From Adenophora triphylla var. japonica (taxonomy: Eukaryota; Streptophyta; Magnoliopsida; Asterales; Campanulaceae): a DNA stretch of 64,000 nucleotides. Positions 44,827 to 57,059 of the stretch are shown here, piece after piece. Within the stretch, counting starts at the first letter, position 1; every line of letters begins with the position of its first letter. The notes under the pieces are model-generated. The model did no database searches. It was not told where the DNA came from and was given only the letters and a program-made list of their open reading frames with translations. The DNA lies in assembly GCA_022495995.1 (NCBI GenBank), contig JAFEMH010000333.1, positions 744,001 to 808,000 of the forward strand. Direction: 5' to 3'. The position numbers and the translations under genes were made by a program.

Positions 44827-44924
44827 CTCGGGGTTTTGACGGTTAATGGAGGAGTCACCTAATTGGTTTGAACATTTGGAGAAATCACCTAATTGATTTG
44901 AACATTTGGAGGGATCACCTAAGA

Positions 44925-46140
44925 AACTAAAGCTTACGGCGCTATCTCTTTTGAAGGAGATAGAGGGAGCTAAAGCTGGAAACTAAAGCTTACGGCTCTA
45001 TCTCTTCCTAAGGAGATAGAATGAGCTAAATCTGGATACTAAAGCTTACGGCGCTACCTCCTTCTAAGGAGATAGAGGGAGCTAAAGCTGGATACTAAAG
45101 TTTTCGGAGCTATCTCCTTCTAAGGAGATAGAGGGAGCTAAAGATGGATCTAAAGCTTACGGCGCTATCTCCTTCTAAGGAGATAGAGGGAGCTAAAGTT
45201 GGATACTAAAGCTTACGGCGCTATCTCCTTCAAAGGAGATAAAGGGAGCTAAAGCTGGATACTAAATCTTACGGTGCTATCTCCTTCTAAGGAGATAGAG
45301 GGAGCTAAAGCTGGAAACTAAAGCTTACGATGCTATCTCCTTCTAAGGAGATAGAGGGAGCTAAAGCTGGAAACTAAAGCTTATGGCGCTATCTCCTTCT
45401 AAGGAGATAGAGGGAACTAAAGCTGGATACTAAAGCTTACGGCGCTATCTCCTTCTAAGGAGATAGAGGGAGCTAAAGCTGGATACTAAAGCTTACGGCG
45501 CTATCTCCTTCCAAGGAGATTAAGGGAGCTAAAGCTGGATACTAAAACTTACGGCTCTATGTCCTTCTAAGGAGATAGAGGGAGCTAAAGCTGGATACTA
45601 AAGCTTACGATGCTATCTCCTTCTAAGGAGATAGAGGGAGCTAAAGTTGGATACTAAAGCTTACAGAGCAATCTCCTTCTAAGGAGATAGAAGGAGCTAA
45701 AGCTGAAAACCAAAGCTTACGGCGTTATCTCCTTCTAAGGAGATAGAGGGAGCTAAAGCTGAAAATTAAAGCTTATGGCGCTATCTCCTTCTAAGGAGAT
45801 AGAGGGAGCTAAAGCTGGAAACTAAAGCTTACGCCGCTATCTCCTTCAAAGAAGATAGAGGGAGCTAAAGGTAGATACTAAAGCTTATGGCGCTATCTCC
45901 TTCTAAGGAGATAGAGGAAGCTAAAGCTGGAAACTAAAGCTTACGGCGCTATCTCCTTCTAAGGAGATAGAAGGAGATAAAGGCGGAAATTAAATCTTAC
46001 GGAGCTATCTCTTTTGAGATAGAGGGAGCTGAAGTTGGATACTAAAGCTTACGGCGCTATCTATTTTAAGATAGAGGGAGCTAAAGCTGGATAATAAAGC
46101 TTATGGTGCTATCTCTTTTGAGGGAGATAGAGGGAGCTAA
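44925..46140 (-). repeat. Tandem array of about 56-bp units in F
   Basis: About 21 copies of a unit with ACTAAAGCTTACGGCGCTAT, CTCCTTCTAAGGAGATAGAG and GGAGCTAAAGCTGG. Each unit contains the palindrome CTATCTCCTTctAAGGAGATAG. Diverged from, but alignable in parts to, the B array (GATAGAGGTAGCTTAAG). Confidence 0.9.
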
Positions 46141-46145
46141 ATATA

Positions 46146-46600
46146 TGGGTAATCATGCGTGTTCAATTTGCTTGAAGGAATATGAGTACGACTCATTTTT
46201 TGAAAAATAAAGTGGGCAAAATAATGTCAAAAAGTGGGATGGAGTTCTTGCATGTGCTAAAACTTGATTAATTTCTGATTATGGATGCGAGAATGATACT
46301 TTGGATGATGAAAATGATTCCTGCATGTTTGCTTGAAAGATTAAATTTGTATGAAAAGATTTTGTGAAAAGCTGAGATGTCATGTGCTTGTTTTTGCTTT
46401 GGGAGATCATGTGCTCGGTGATATGTTCCATATGATGAAAACATGTGTTCTATGCAAATGATGCTAGAAAAATCTTTCGGACTGCTTTACTTTGCAATTT
46501 GTGCAATATCTTGTAAATATATGCATATTTCTAAGAGGTGTTGAAGGACTAACATGCCTTTGTTGTGCTTACCTTTAGGAGTTGAAGGCCAAGTATCGTG
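46146..46600 (+). pseudogene. Intron 1 relic of antisense gene 1 in F
   Basis: Follows B intron 1 (17180-17620) in order: GGAGTTCTTGCATGTGCTA, GATGCAAATGATGCTA, ATATATGCAT and the acceptor-like TTGTGCTTACCTTTAGGAG. The coding exon after it is replaced by unrelated repeats. Confidence 0.55.
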
Positions 46601-46689
46601 GGTTGGTATAAGTTGTAAAATTACAGTGATTGCTTTGAGCCATGGTGGATGTGTGGAAATTGATAGTGTTGAGAGGTTGATGCATCTGA

Positions 46690-47160
46690 CGGAGATGTTG
46701 AAACATTTGGGGGCGTGAGGTGCCTCTGATCGAGTTGCATTTGAGAACTTGGTATTTTTGACCGATTTGCATTTGAGAACTTTGGTGTCTCTGATCGATT
46801 TGCATTTTGCGAACTTGGTGTCTTTGACCGATTTGCATTTTGAGAACTTGGTGTCTTTGACCGAATTGCATTTGAGAACTTGGTGTCTCTGACCGATTTG
46901 CATTTGAGAACTTGATGTCTCTGACCGATTTGCATTTTGAGAACTTGGTGTCTTTGACCGAATTGCATTTGAGAACTTGGTGTCTCTGACCGATTTGCAT
47001 TTGAGAACTTGATGTCTCTGACCGAATTGCATTTGAGAACTTGGTGTCTCTGACCGATTTGCTAGAAATTTTGAGGGCATGAGGTGCCTCTGACCGAGTT
47101 GTTGGAACATTTGAGGTCTGTTCATTTGTTGAGGATAGGTGAGAACTTGGTGTCTCTTAC
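46690..47160 (-). repeat. Tandem array of about 39-bp units in F
   Basis: Copies of GAGAACTTGGTGTCTCTGAC and CGATTTGCATTT, about ten, ending in GAGGTGCCTCTGACCGAG units that match the D array (reverse complement of 39610-39800). The open frames across it are due to the repeat. Confidence 0.85.
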
Positions 47161-47169
47161 CATTTGTAG

Positions 47170-50100
47170 ACACTGGAGGCTGTCTTCACATGTTTTGCCT
47201 GGAATTATCCCTCGCCGAAGGGGGATTTGATTTCTTGAATTTGATTTATCAACAGATTGTCGTAGGCCAAGATGAAAAGGACTTGAGTCATCTTAAAACG
47301 AGATGATACAGACTTGAGGGCACCGAAAGACGGAGTTCGTGCGAGTTGTTCATGCCATCTTGTTGAAACCACTGATTTTGGGCTTTGGTGAATATCTTCG
47401 TTGTTGAGGATAGGTCTCAATAGCGATGGAAAATGGTCTTTCGCATTTGAATTCATGCATTCGTTAGTGAAGAGACAAACAGAAATATGTATGATATTTA
47501 TGACGATGCATGGAGGCATGAGATGGTATGACCATGAATATGTTAGCAAGGCTAAAGGGGTGACAAACAATTCATGAAATCACTTAGAATGATGATTTTT
47601 TTGTTTTTCTTTTATCTATTTTTTTTGTTTTTCTTTTGAGCATGCAGGAGCCTAATTTTGGGCAAAAGTATTTCCTAATTTGATTTGTAATCAATTAAGG
47701 TTATTTCTCTTTGTGCTTGTCACATGAGCCACGGGCTGACTGTTTTGCGGGAAGGCAATGTGAGAAGGATTTTATGTATGTAAGAATGTGTTGGAGATGT
47801 GTTTGGATGTATGTGTCTGGGAACTGTTTGAGACAAGTTTCGAGCAGGTGGGGTTGTATTTCTTGGTTGCGGACTGAACTTGCTGTTGTTGCTGAGATGT
47901 TGTTAATGCTGTCAAAAGGTATCATGTGGACTAGAATTCCCTCTTGGGATGAGATCAGGTTTAAACTACGGGTCTTGATTAAAGTTCATTTCTCAAACTT
48001 TGGCACTTGAAGCTGATGCTGACAGGCACTAGAACCAAAGATTAAAGCAATCTATCCAGATAAATGAACCCCTTTAGTTTGGATTTATTATGGTTTGGAA
48101 AAGCCCATATCCAAAGAATGACTTGGCAAAATGTTGGCACGGGGGAGAACCAGATTCTGAACCTTATATACAGAAAAGTATAATAAGCCCCAAAACTGAG
48201 ATTCCAAAACAATTGTCAAAGTGACCAAACCTCTCTTCTGAGGATAGATGTGACTTAGCGAAGCCCCCGGTCTGAGAGAAAAGATTTGCAAAGAAAGAGA
48301 GAGAGTGTTTGAAACAACCTTAAGGAATATATGGACGAAACTTTCTCCAAATGACTTGTGAAACCTCCGACTTGACAAAGTATCTTGGGGAAGGCCCGAA
48401 TGAATTGATTATAAAATCAAACTAGTTGATCAGCCATGACAGATCCCAGAATGCACTTAATGCGGCCCCAATCCGTTGAAGCATTACGTTACGAAGTGTG
48501 AAACCCATCATGGGTTCCAAAAAAGATTCTCATTTCGGTTGGTGCAAAAGGGGTCTTGTAGACTCGACCTCCAATGTTGGACTTAAAGTCATGATTAAGC
48601 CCCGATCTTGATTACAATCTCATTCTCGAACTTGGACACCAAAGAATTTGCTCGTGGCAGGCAAAACTTCCCTTTGCTCGGTAAAGCCCCGATTTGATGA
48701 ACTGGGTAGGCGAAGTCTAGATTTTGAAGAAGTGACTTGGTGAAGCCCCAATCTTATGACCTAGCAAAGTCCCAATCTTAATGGTACTGCAAAAGTGATC
48801 GTGAAGTTAATCTGACAAAGACTGAATCCATCTCGTATCATAGTGAAGAACCCGATGCGGACCCAAAAATGACTAGAGAAGCCCCAATCTAAAGAGATAA
48901 CTTGACGAAGCCCCACCTTGAAGAGTTTCAATGCAGCCCTAATGCAAATTGTAGCAAAAGAGGAAAACCTATCCTTTTATACTTACTTTCTTATTTTCTT
49001 TAGTCAATCAGTCAACCGCAAGAAGATGTAAAAGAAAAGAATTATAGAAATTTATACATGCAGGGGCATATTTTTCGAAAGGTGGGAATAGATCCCGATT
49101 TTGTGTTATTTTGATGGCCACATTCGATGTAGGCACAAGAACTCGCTTTGGGTTTGACTCTTTTGAGAGAGTATAAGCGTAGAAAGGCTTGTAAAAGTGT
49201 ATGAAAGCCCCTGCTGACAGAAAATCAGTGTTTAGAACTATTTTTTCTATAATGTAGAAAAAGAAGACTTGTCAAGACATATGAAAACTTGTTTTATTTA
49301 CAATGATCACAAGATTGTTTAAAACCCTTTATTACTGTTCGGGTTATTCAACCATTAATCTCGATATGATCAAATATTTTGATTAATCATGAGGAGAAAG
49401 TCGACCAATGCGAAGAAAGTTTGTGTATAGGAGAGGCCATTGATGAGACCAAATTTTCTGGAATTTGAAAGTATTTATGACCTGACCATTTCTGGTTGCC
49501 TACTTTCCCCTCATTGTGGGGAGCTCGGGACGCCGTAGTTCAGGCTGAACTATGTTTGGATTTGGGAAATGGTATGAATATTTATGGTTCCATTGTTGAA
49601 AAGGCTCGGATGAGAAGGTTGGATGATGAGGCACTGCCTTGAAATGATTCCTTGACAAGTCGTTCTTGACGGCTGCTTCAATGATTCCATTTCTTGATCG
49701 TCGTCTTTTCATCGGGAGAGAAAGAATTAGCATATAGCTTAGGGACTTACGATATGCTTTTGCCTTTGCTTTTTGCTTTGACTGCTCCATTGTTATCGAC
49801 AACTTTCATTCTTCGAGCTTTGATTTTGCCCATCTGTCAAGCTTCTGATTGGCGGTGTTGAGTCCTTGGCTTCATTTTTTGAAGCTCCTGCTTGGGCTTT
49901 TTTTTCTCTCTCTTTTTTGTTTTTTTTTTTGAAGCACATGAGGGTGAAGACAAGCCCCTATTTGAACTTACTTGATGCACATGAGGGCGATGGAAATCTC
50001 CTAGGTTGTTGTCGATATTGGGTCCATCTTTCGATGTTGAGTGACCTCTTGTTGTTCCTTGATGTTGCTGCCGTCGTTGACTTGGTCAATATGATGGTGG

Positions 50101-50439
50101 GGACATGATTTGGAAAGTGTATAGCTTGATGGAGACCTTTGTGAGGTAATGAAAATGTATGGGAAGGGCATTAGTTGACTTTCTCACAACGATTAATCAG
50201 AACATTAATTATTTCGAGAGATTATTTGTTGAGCAATGCAAGTGATCATATAAAATAAAACCATTTCATTAAATGTGATGTAGGTGTGCAAATAATGTCC
50301 TAAGTCTAGCAAGAAAAGAAAAATACTCTTAGAAAGTTGAACATTTTTACTACAATGTCCAAGGAGGACTTGATTAAAAGTAAAGCACTAGAACCTACGA
50401 AGGTTGACTAAGAGACGGTTTTATCTTTTAATTTTGTTT
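47170..50439 (-). other. F 3' region without genes, one H2 copy
   Basis: From 48080 to 48930 there are loose repeats of GCCCCAATCTT/ACTTGGCGAAGCCCC. From 49100 on it is homologous to D 36600-37900 in reverse. The H2 copy is at 49553-49495 (GAACTACG...CUCCCC/GGGGA...GTAGGCAACC). Open frames here show no recognisable protein. Confidence 0.6.
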
Positions 50440-51000
50440 AAGGATAGGTAACCCCTAGCCTAGCTACTCTTCGTTGATTGAACTGCCAAGGCACTTGCGC
50501 TTTCTTCGTCGATCAGTCCTTGGACTTCTTTCTTCAAAGTCAGACACTTGTCGGTCGTGTGACCATGATGATTGTGGTATTCACATAACTTGGTCATGTC
50601 AAGGTTACCTGGGTTCCTTGGTTGATAATTCTAGAGAGGTTTGAGAAGACCTTGTCTTACCAAATCGTCAAAAATATTGCTCGTTGGCATCCCGAAATCA
50701 TCAAAATGACATTTCTGACATAGCACTTCTCGATTCGAGCTTTTACCATTATGAACATGGCTTGTTGTTTTTGGCCCATTGAGGCTCTGAAGCTTCCCAT
50801 CTCCAATTGGCGCTTGGATTGCAGGCCTTAAGATTGTGCCGCCATTTGACGAAGGAGGAGATTTAGTCTGAGGGAGCTTGTTTGAGTATAGAACGTAGTA
50901 ATCGAATTCCATTGAGGGTTCCCCGAGTGTCCATATGCTGGTATCTCCGGCCTCATATCTTTCTTTCAACTTCTGCTGAGAGGAGGATTTTCCTTTCCTC
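50440..51000 (-). pseudogene. gag: gag fragment 2
   Basis: Minus strand reads DDFGMPTSNIFDDLVRQGLL, then a stop, then a zinc-knuckle variant C-X2-H-X4-H-X4-C (CEYHNHHGHTTDKC). It is the C-terminal part of a Tat gag and differs clearly from that of A, B, C and fragment 1. Probably part of F or of an older element. Confidence 0.75.
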
Positions 51001-51033
51001 TAGGGAGAGTCTTCACTTATCCAGTCCTGAAAC

Positions 51034-51418
51034 TCATCTTCTAAACAATCTGTACTCACAAACGTCATAACATATGTGCGACTTTGGCAAAGGAGTTGGG
51101 TCTGAGTTAGCTGGCCCTGCTTCCCGCTCCACGACTTTCATGTTGGCATTGTTTGGGGAAAGATTGTAAGACGCATGTGGGCATTCAATTGTCCCATCTT
51201 CTATCAGCTTCTGGATCTCATGCCTCAAATAGTTGCAATTATCAGTGTCGTGTTCGTGGTACTGGTGGAAACGACAATGCTTAGACTCATCCAACCAAAT
51301 GTTAGGTTTCCTGGGCTTCCAATTCTCCAGTGGCTTTATTAGCTTTTCTTTCACTAGTTCTTCCAGCATCTTGCTCAAAGGCATCTCCACATTTTCATAA
51401 TGAAGGGAGCGGTGTTTT
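51034..51418 (-). pseudogene. gag: gag fragment 1, fused to the integrase end of C
   Basis: Reads NVEMPLSKMLEELVKEKLIK, then CRFHQYHEHDTDNC (C-X2-H-X4-H-X4-C) and IQKLIEDGTIECPH. It starts where C integrase homology ends (near 51419) and runs into gag fragment 2 after a short unreadable stretch. A recombination or deletion junction. Confidence 0.75.
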
Positions 51419-52106
51419 CGGGAGGCACTGCTGTTCCTCCGGAGAATATCTTCTTTACTAGAAACGGTCCGACCCAGACAGGTGCCCATTTGCCCAATGC
51501 ACTGTTCTAATTTGCGGGCTTCATCTTGAGAACCAGATCACCAACCTTGATGTCCCTGGGCTTCACTCTTTTGTCAAAAGCACGGGCCATTCTCTTCTGA
51601 TATGCCCGATTGTGCTCCATGGCCTTTAATCTGCGTTCATCTAACAGTGCCAATTCGTTGTACTGACTTTGGAGCCATTCAATCTCATTTACCTCATTCT
51701 CGAGTAATACCCTGAGGGATGGAATTTCTAGCTCAATGGGCATGACAACCTCCATTCCGTAGGTCAAGGCGTATGGGGTTGCACCGGTGGCGGTCCGAAT
51801 TGAAGTGCGATAGCCCCACAATGCTAAATGTAGCTTCTCCGGCCAATCCCTTCCTCGCTCGGCCATCTTCTTTATGATTCTCTCCAAGTTCTTATTAGCA
51901 GCCTCAACAGCACCATTCGTCTGTGGTCTGTATGGTGAAGACTTGTGGTGCTTGACCCTTTATTTAGTAAGCAGACGATCGGTCTCTCCCTCGAAGTGGG
52001 TTCCATTATCAGAAATGATTTCATTCGGGACTCCGTAGCGGCAAAAGATTTTCTCTTTTATGAAGCGAGCTACCATTTTAGCTGTGAGCACTTTGTAGGA
52101 TGCGGC
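51419..52106 (-). pseudogene. pol: Integrase of C, core second half and C-terminus
   Basis: Continues after the solo LTR: ASYKVLTAKMVARFIKEK, IISDNGTHFEGETDRLL (second catalytic Asp), VEAANKNLERIIKKMA (catalytic Glu), LDERRLKAMEHNRAYQKRMA, then GKWAPVWVGPFLVKKIFSGG. Two in-frame stops (TAA near 51963, TAG 51507). The last 25 or so residues known from A are missing, replaced by gag fragment 1. Confidence 0.88.
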
Positions 52107-53719
52107 TGTGAATGTGGTGCCCCAATTTTTGGTGTTGGATTCACGCGAGTTTGAAGACATCCGAGTTATTTGAAAAACGGAGTCGCCACGCCATTTTGAT
52201 TACCTCAAAACTTTGAAAAAAAGGTTTTTACTTGGGTTCGGAGGTTAAGTTACCCCTTGGGAAGAACGTTTGGCGTTCACCCAAAGTGCCTTGCCGGAGC
52301 AAGTCTCCCAAGATTTCATTAATCGTGCTTGCTTGCGTGCTTTCTTTGTGTGCATGTGTTTGAGAGTAAAAGGGGGAAATGTCCCAAGTTATCTTCCGGA
52401 CGTACAAACCATTTGTTGGTTGTCGCTCGGGATTCCTTGGAATTTTATGTATTCGGGATTATGATCCCGTCCTCATCTTGTGACTTGTGATCATCGCATT
52501 TTAACCTCGGGACCCTCGGGACTTGCGTGATCGAGAGAATGACTCTCTTTTGGTCAAAGATGAGGTTCTTTAGGAAGGAATGTCCTTAGCCCATCAATCC
52601 TACGCTTTAAGACGGTCGAGCTCGTATAGAGGCTTCATACTCATTCTTAAGCGATAATCGGAGATATAGGGTTCAAGGTTATCCTTTTCCTAAAGAAATC
52701 ATGAACCTTTAATGGAAGGAACGATGCAAAGATGAGAACTTTTACACCGGTCTGTTCCAAGGTTGGGGAAAGGGGGAATGCATGATGAAAATGACTCTTT
52801 AATGAAAAGATGACATTTTTGATTTTAGCAAATGATGCTTTTTGATTTAAAGAAAGGATCTTTATTGCAAGTGATGCGTAAAGATAGGATTTTTATGCAA
52901 ATGATGCATTGAAAAAGGGGTTTTGATGCAAAGGATGCATTTTTATTAAAAAAGATTTGATCTTTATATGCAAATGATGCATAAAGATAACATTTTTATT
53001 GGAAAATGGGGGTTTTAGGTGCAAAGGATGCACCTTTATGAAAAAGACTACATTTTATGACAAATGAGGTCTTAATGTATGCAAAAGGGAAAGGGGGTGA
53101 TAAAGATGTGATCTTTATGAATAAATGCCAAGTCCCAAGCAAGATATATGAATGCAATGAGCAAGTACATCAATTAAAATGCAAGGTTAGGGCGTGCGAG
53201 GTTACCAATCGTTTCCTTCGCTTCTTCGGACGGAGCTAGGAGGAGAGGTTCGTCTTGGGTCTTTAAGGAGGAGGGAGATGGCTTCTTGAGCTTCTTCTTC
53301 GCCTTCTTGAGCCTTCAAGGGTGTTCTTCACGTCTGATTGTGTTTGAGTGTATTGTATCTCTATTGTGTGTCTTGTTGTTGTTGTGAAATGGGTAGAGGA
53401 GGGCTCTATTTATAGGCAGTCTGGATAAGGCTAATGAAGCCGTGCGGTCAGAGGCAGCGAGCTAATGCAGCCGTGCGGGCTTATCCATTGTGACTCAGCA
53501 TTCTAGAACCATGCAAGGTGGCATTATTCTAGAACCTTCCCTCCTAATTAAGAAAAACGTGTTTCTTAATTAGGAAGGATTCCCTTCAGCCTTTATTTAA
53601 TAAAAAACAGTTCCGGAATGTTTCCGGAACACTAGGAAGGTCTGGGGAATTACCGGAAAACTTACCGAAAATGTCGGGAAAATTAACCGGAAGGCATGAG
53701 CCAGATTTGGGTACTTACA
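52107..53719 (-). mobile_element. Solo LTR of the B family inside C integrase
   Basis: 1613 bp, plus-strand TGTGAATGTGG ... GGGTACTTACA, flanked by the direct repeat GCGGC (52102-52106 and 53720-53724). No internal region remains, so it is a solo LTR left by recombination between two LTRs. More diverged from the B LTRs than these are from each other. It has the U3 palindromes, TATA and two dyad boxes. Confidence 0.95.
53407..53480 (-). promoter_or_regulatory. Promoter of the solo LTR
   Basis: TATAAATA (53414-53407), 23 nt, AGCCGTGCGGTC (53438-53449), and AGCCGTGCGGGC (53469-53480) 31 bp further. The cores are kept although one outer base of each dyad has changed. Confidence 0.6.
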
Positions 53720-53724
53720 GCGGC

Positions 53725-55059
53725 TTCCACCCACTTTGTGAAGTAATCTACCGCAACCAAAATTTATGAGTGTCCATTGCTCCCGAGTGGAGTTATCTTC
53801 CCGATGAAATCAATCCCCCACGTTGCGAAGGTCCAAGGAGTTGTCATACAATATAGGTCATGAGGAGGGATGTGGTTTAGATTGGAGAATCGCTGGCATT
53901 TGTCACAAGTCCGCACAAATTGGATACAATCAGTCTCCATAGTGATCCAGAAGTAGCCCAGTCTGATAATGCTATGCATAAGGGATCGAGCATTCATATG
54001 AGGTCCGCAGGTGCCATTGTGAACATCTTCCATTACTCTTTGAGCTTTTTCTTTGATGATATAGAGCAGGAGAGGGAAACCTTCCCTTTTCTTCCATAAC
54101 TCATTGCCAAGTATGACGTATTGAGCCGATGGCCTTTTCAAGGCTTGCAGGCTCTTGGCATGAATACCTTTTAGGTCTCCTTCTTTATCAACGGGGAAAG
54201 ATGCTTCACCATGCTTGAGATATTGGAAGATCTGGTTGTACCATGGCTCATTGAAGGTTTCGGTCTCAATTTCACAACAATATGCAGGATTTTCTCGCCT
54301 ACCGACCCTGAACGGTTTGATTGACTTTCCTTCTGGGATTTCTACCAAAGAGGCCAGAGTAGCTAGGGCATCGGCAAATCTGTTCTTATCTCGTGGCAGG
54401 AATTGGAATGACACTTCCTTGAACTGGCCGACGAGCTCTGCAATGTAAGCATGATACCTCTGGAGACACGGATCTGAGGTTTTCCATCTGTTGGCGGCTT
54501 GATTTATTATCAGTTGGGAATCACCAAACACTTCCAACTCATCCACATGTCGCTCTAGGGCAGCCTCAAGACCGGCTATGCAAGCTTCATATTCGGCTGC
54601 ATTGTTGGTAACCGAGAAGTTTAGCTTGATAGCTATGGGGGTATGCATGTCATTCGGATCTACCAGTACCATCTCGATGTCGTTACCTCTTTTGTTCGTC
54701 GCGCTGTCAAAGAATAACTGCCACCGATTGCCATTTTCTACGACAAAAATCCCCTCATCTGAAAACTGGAGATCTGGTCCTCGGGCTTCTGTACTGGGGG
54801 AATTAGCCAATTGATCTGCCAAAGCCTGTCCCTTGATTGATTTCCGAATCACATATTTAATATCAAATTCAGCTAGGAAGAAGGTCCATTTGGCCAATCT
54901 GGTGGAAATGTTGCCTCTGTCACCCTGAAACAGGTATCTAATCGGGTCCATTTGGAGACCAGATGTACTGTGGGATAGCATATAGTGCTTTAGCTTTCCA
55001 ACTACCCAAACCAGAGCTACGCATGTCTTCTCGAGGGCAGAATAATTCAACTCGCTACC
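53725..55059 (-). pseudogene. pol: RNase H, archaeal-type RNase H and integrase N-terminus of C
   Basis: In the RT frame after one stop. First RNase H end: NYSALEKTCVALVWVVGKLK and IKGQALADQLA. Second RNase H: LFFDSATNKRG, NNAAEYEACIAGLEAALERH, LEVFGDSQLIINQ and NRFADALATLASL, giving the D-E-D-D set. Integrase zinc domain: H...H with VHNGTCGPHMNARS and CDKCQRFSNLNHIPPHD, then WGIDFIGKITPLGSNGHS and a stop at 53764, shortly before the solo LTR. A complete second RNase H is diagnostic for Tat. Confidence 0.9.
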
Positions 55060-57059
55060 TTAGAATTTGCAACTGACAAAATATATGGCATTCTCGACCT
55101 TGGAGTCCTTCTTCTCTTGCGCTAGAATGGCCCCGATAGCTGTGTCTGTGACCGTCAGGTATATAAGTAGAGGCTTGCTCTCGTGAGGTGGGCAAAGAAT
55201 GGGAGGATTAACAAGGTAAGCCTTGATTCTCTCGAAAGCTAGCTGACATTCCTCGTTCCAAACCACTTCCTGATTCTTCTTCAATAGCTTAAAGATTGGC
55301 TCACATATGGAGGTCAGCTGGTTGATAAATCTGCTGATGTACTGTAGACGGCCCATGAAACCTTTTACTTTAGAGACAGTTTTGGGCGGCTTCATCTCAA
55401 CAATTGCTTTGACTTTTCTGGGATCTACTTCGATGCCTCGCTCTGTGACCATGTAGCCCAAAACTTTACCCCGGATAACCCCAAAAGTGCACTTGGCTGG
55501 ATTTAGCCTCATGGAATGCTCCCGAAGTCTGTTGAAGAACTTCCTTAAATCAGTGAAGTGATGTCCATCTGACCCTTTCGAGTGAATAATCATATCATCC
55601 ACATACACTTCAATCTCCTTGTGGATCATGTCGTGAAACAGGGTGGTAACGGCCCTCTGGTAGGTAGCCCCAGCATTCATCAACCCAAACGGCATCACAG
55701 TGTAACAATAAGTGCCCCAAGGAGTGGTGAATGCTGTCTTGTCTTGATCTTCCTCGGCCATTTTAATCTGGTTATAACCCGCAAAACCATCGACGAAGGA
55801 CTTGACCTCGTAGTTCGCTGTTGCATCTACCAGCATGTCAATGTTTGGCAAGGGGAAGTCATCTTTGGGACTATCCTTGTTGAGATCCTGGAAATCTACA
55901 CAAACCCGAACTTTTTCATTCGCTTTTGTGACCGTTACAATATTTGCCAGCCAAGTCGGGTATTCGATCACTTTGATAAAGCCCACCCGTAGGAGTTTCT
56001 CAATCTCTTCTTTGACTTGTAAGGACCACTCGGGCTTGATCCGCCTCAATTTCTGCTTTATCGGCTTAATCTCTGGATCCAGGGGTATCCGGTGCTCTAC
56101 GATAGATGTATCCAACCCGGGCATGTCTTTGTAGGACCAGGCAAAGACGTCTATAAATTCTTTAAGCAACTCGATCAGGGCAACCTGTTCATCTCCAGAG
56201 AAGAAGCTACCAATTTGCGTTTCTTTGGGTTCCTCAGCTGTTCCTAGATTCACTGTTGTCAATACCTCATCGGCAGCTTGGGCTCGGCTTTCCTTTTGCT
56301 CGCAAACCTGCTTTGAATTATTTTCTAGAATTTGCTCATCTATTAAGTCTGCATTATCTTCAATTGAATCTGGCATAATTATTTTTAAATCTTGATGATT
56401 AATTTTAGTTAAGCGTTCAATTGTTAGATTGGCAATCACGGGATACTCAGAAAGATCGACCATTTTATTCAAAGCGAAGGGAAAAACAGTGTCTACAACA
56501 CGACGACGGTCTTCCGTCGTGAGGACTTCAGACCGATCGGAGGACTCAAACTCAATCACAAAGGACTCTGGGGAATGACTCGGGACACGGGGAACAAATT
56601 TAGACTCGGAAGGACCTGGACGAGGCTTGAGCCCTAGCTTTTTGATCATAGTCTCCATGTCAGCGACCGGTCGTTGGAATGAAGTCCAGTTTTGCAACGG
56701 TCTCCAAACAGTTCAGATTCACAACAGACTCCTTCTCGAATACCAATATGGCCACAACCTCGCTATCAGAGGAAAAGTCAATCAAATCTCTGGGATCTTC
56801 AGCAACAACAAACCCTTCTGCAGGTATCTCTTCCGCAAACATACCGCTCTCAGGCTCTGACAGCCCCTGATCCTCGAACAGATCTTCCAAATCACCATCA
56901 ATATCTATAGGATTTGCATCGCGGGTCTTGTGCATAACGGGCTCATCCAGAGCAAGCTTCTCAAATTGGTTGACATAATCAGGCCCCCAGAAATGGTAGC
57001 TGTTCTCAAATGTGGCGGTGACGCCTGGCCTTCTAGGCATACTAACGAGCATCTCCTTC
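55060..57059 (-). pseudogene. pol: Reverse transcriptase and upstream linker of C
   Basis: Linker from about 57059 (FENSYHFWGPDYVNQFEKLA, acidic stretch), one frameshift near 56690, then 545 codons open to 55060. RT motifs: TVNLGTAEEPKETQIGSF, IEKLLRVGFIKVIEYPTW, VCVDFQDLNKDSPKDDFPLP, PFGLMNAGATYQRAVTTL, the catalytic YVDD at 55605-55594, and GFMGRLQYISRFI. The start of RNase H (LTVTDTAIGAILAQ) is included. The stop at 55062-55060 interrupts RNase H. Confidence 0.92.

Larger units (their letters stand above)
43205..50439 (-). mobile_element. Element F: decayed 3' part of an Ogre-like element, tail-to-tail with D
   Basis: The minus strand holds, right to left, a 3' region homologous to D 36600-38000, an H2 copy, short arrays, an intron relic of antisense gene 1, a 56-bp array and a B-like 3' LTR. 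No pol coding. The polypurine tract and LTR start are deleted at about 44826. Confidence 0.7.

Noticed and set aside
46487..47173. Minus-strand frame of 228 codons with repeated Lys/Ser/Asn units
   Set aside because: Lies in the 39-bp array of F; the repeat explains the openness and no homologous protein is seen in other elements.
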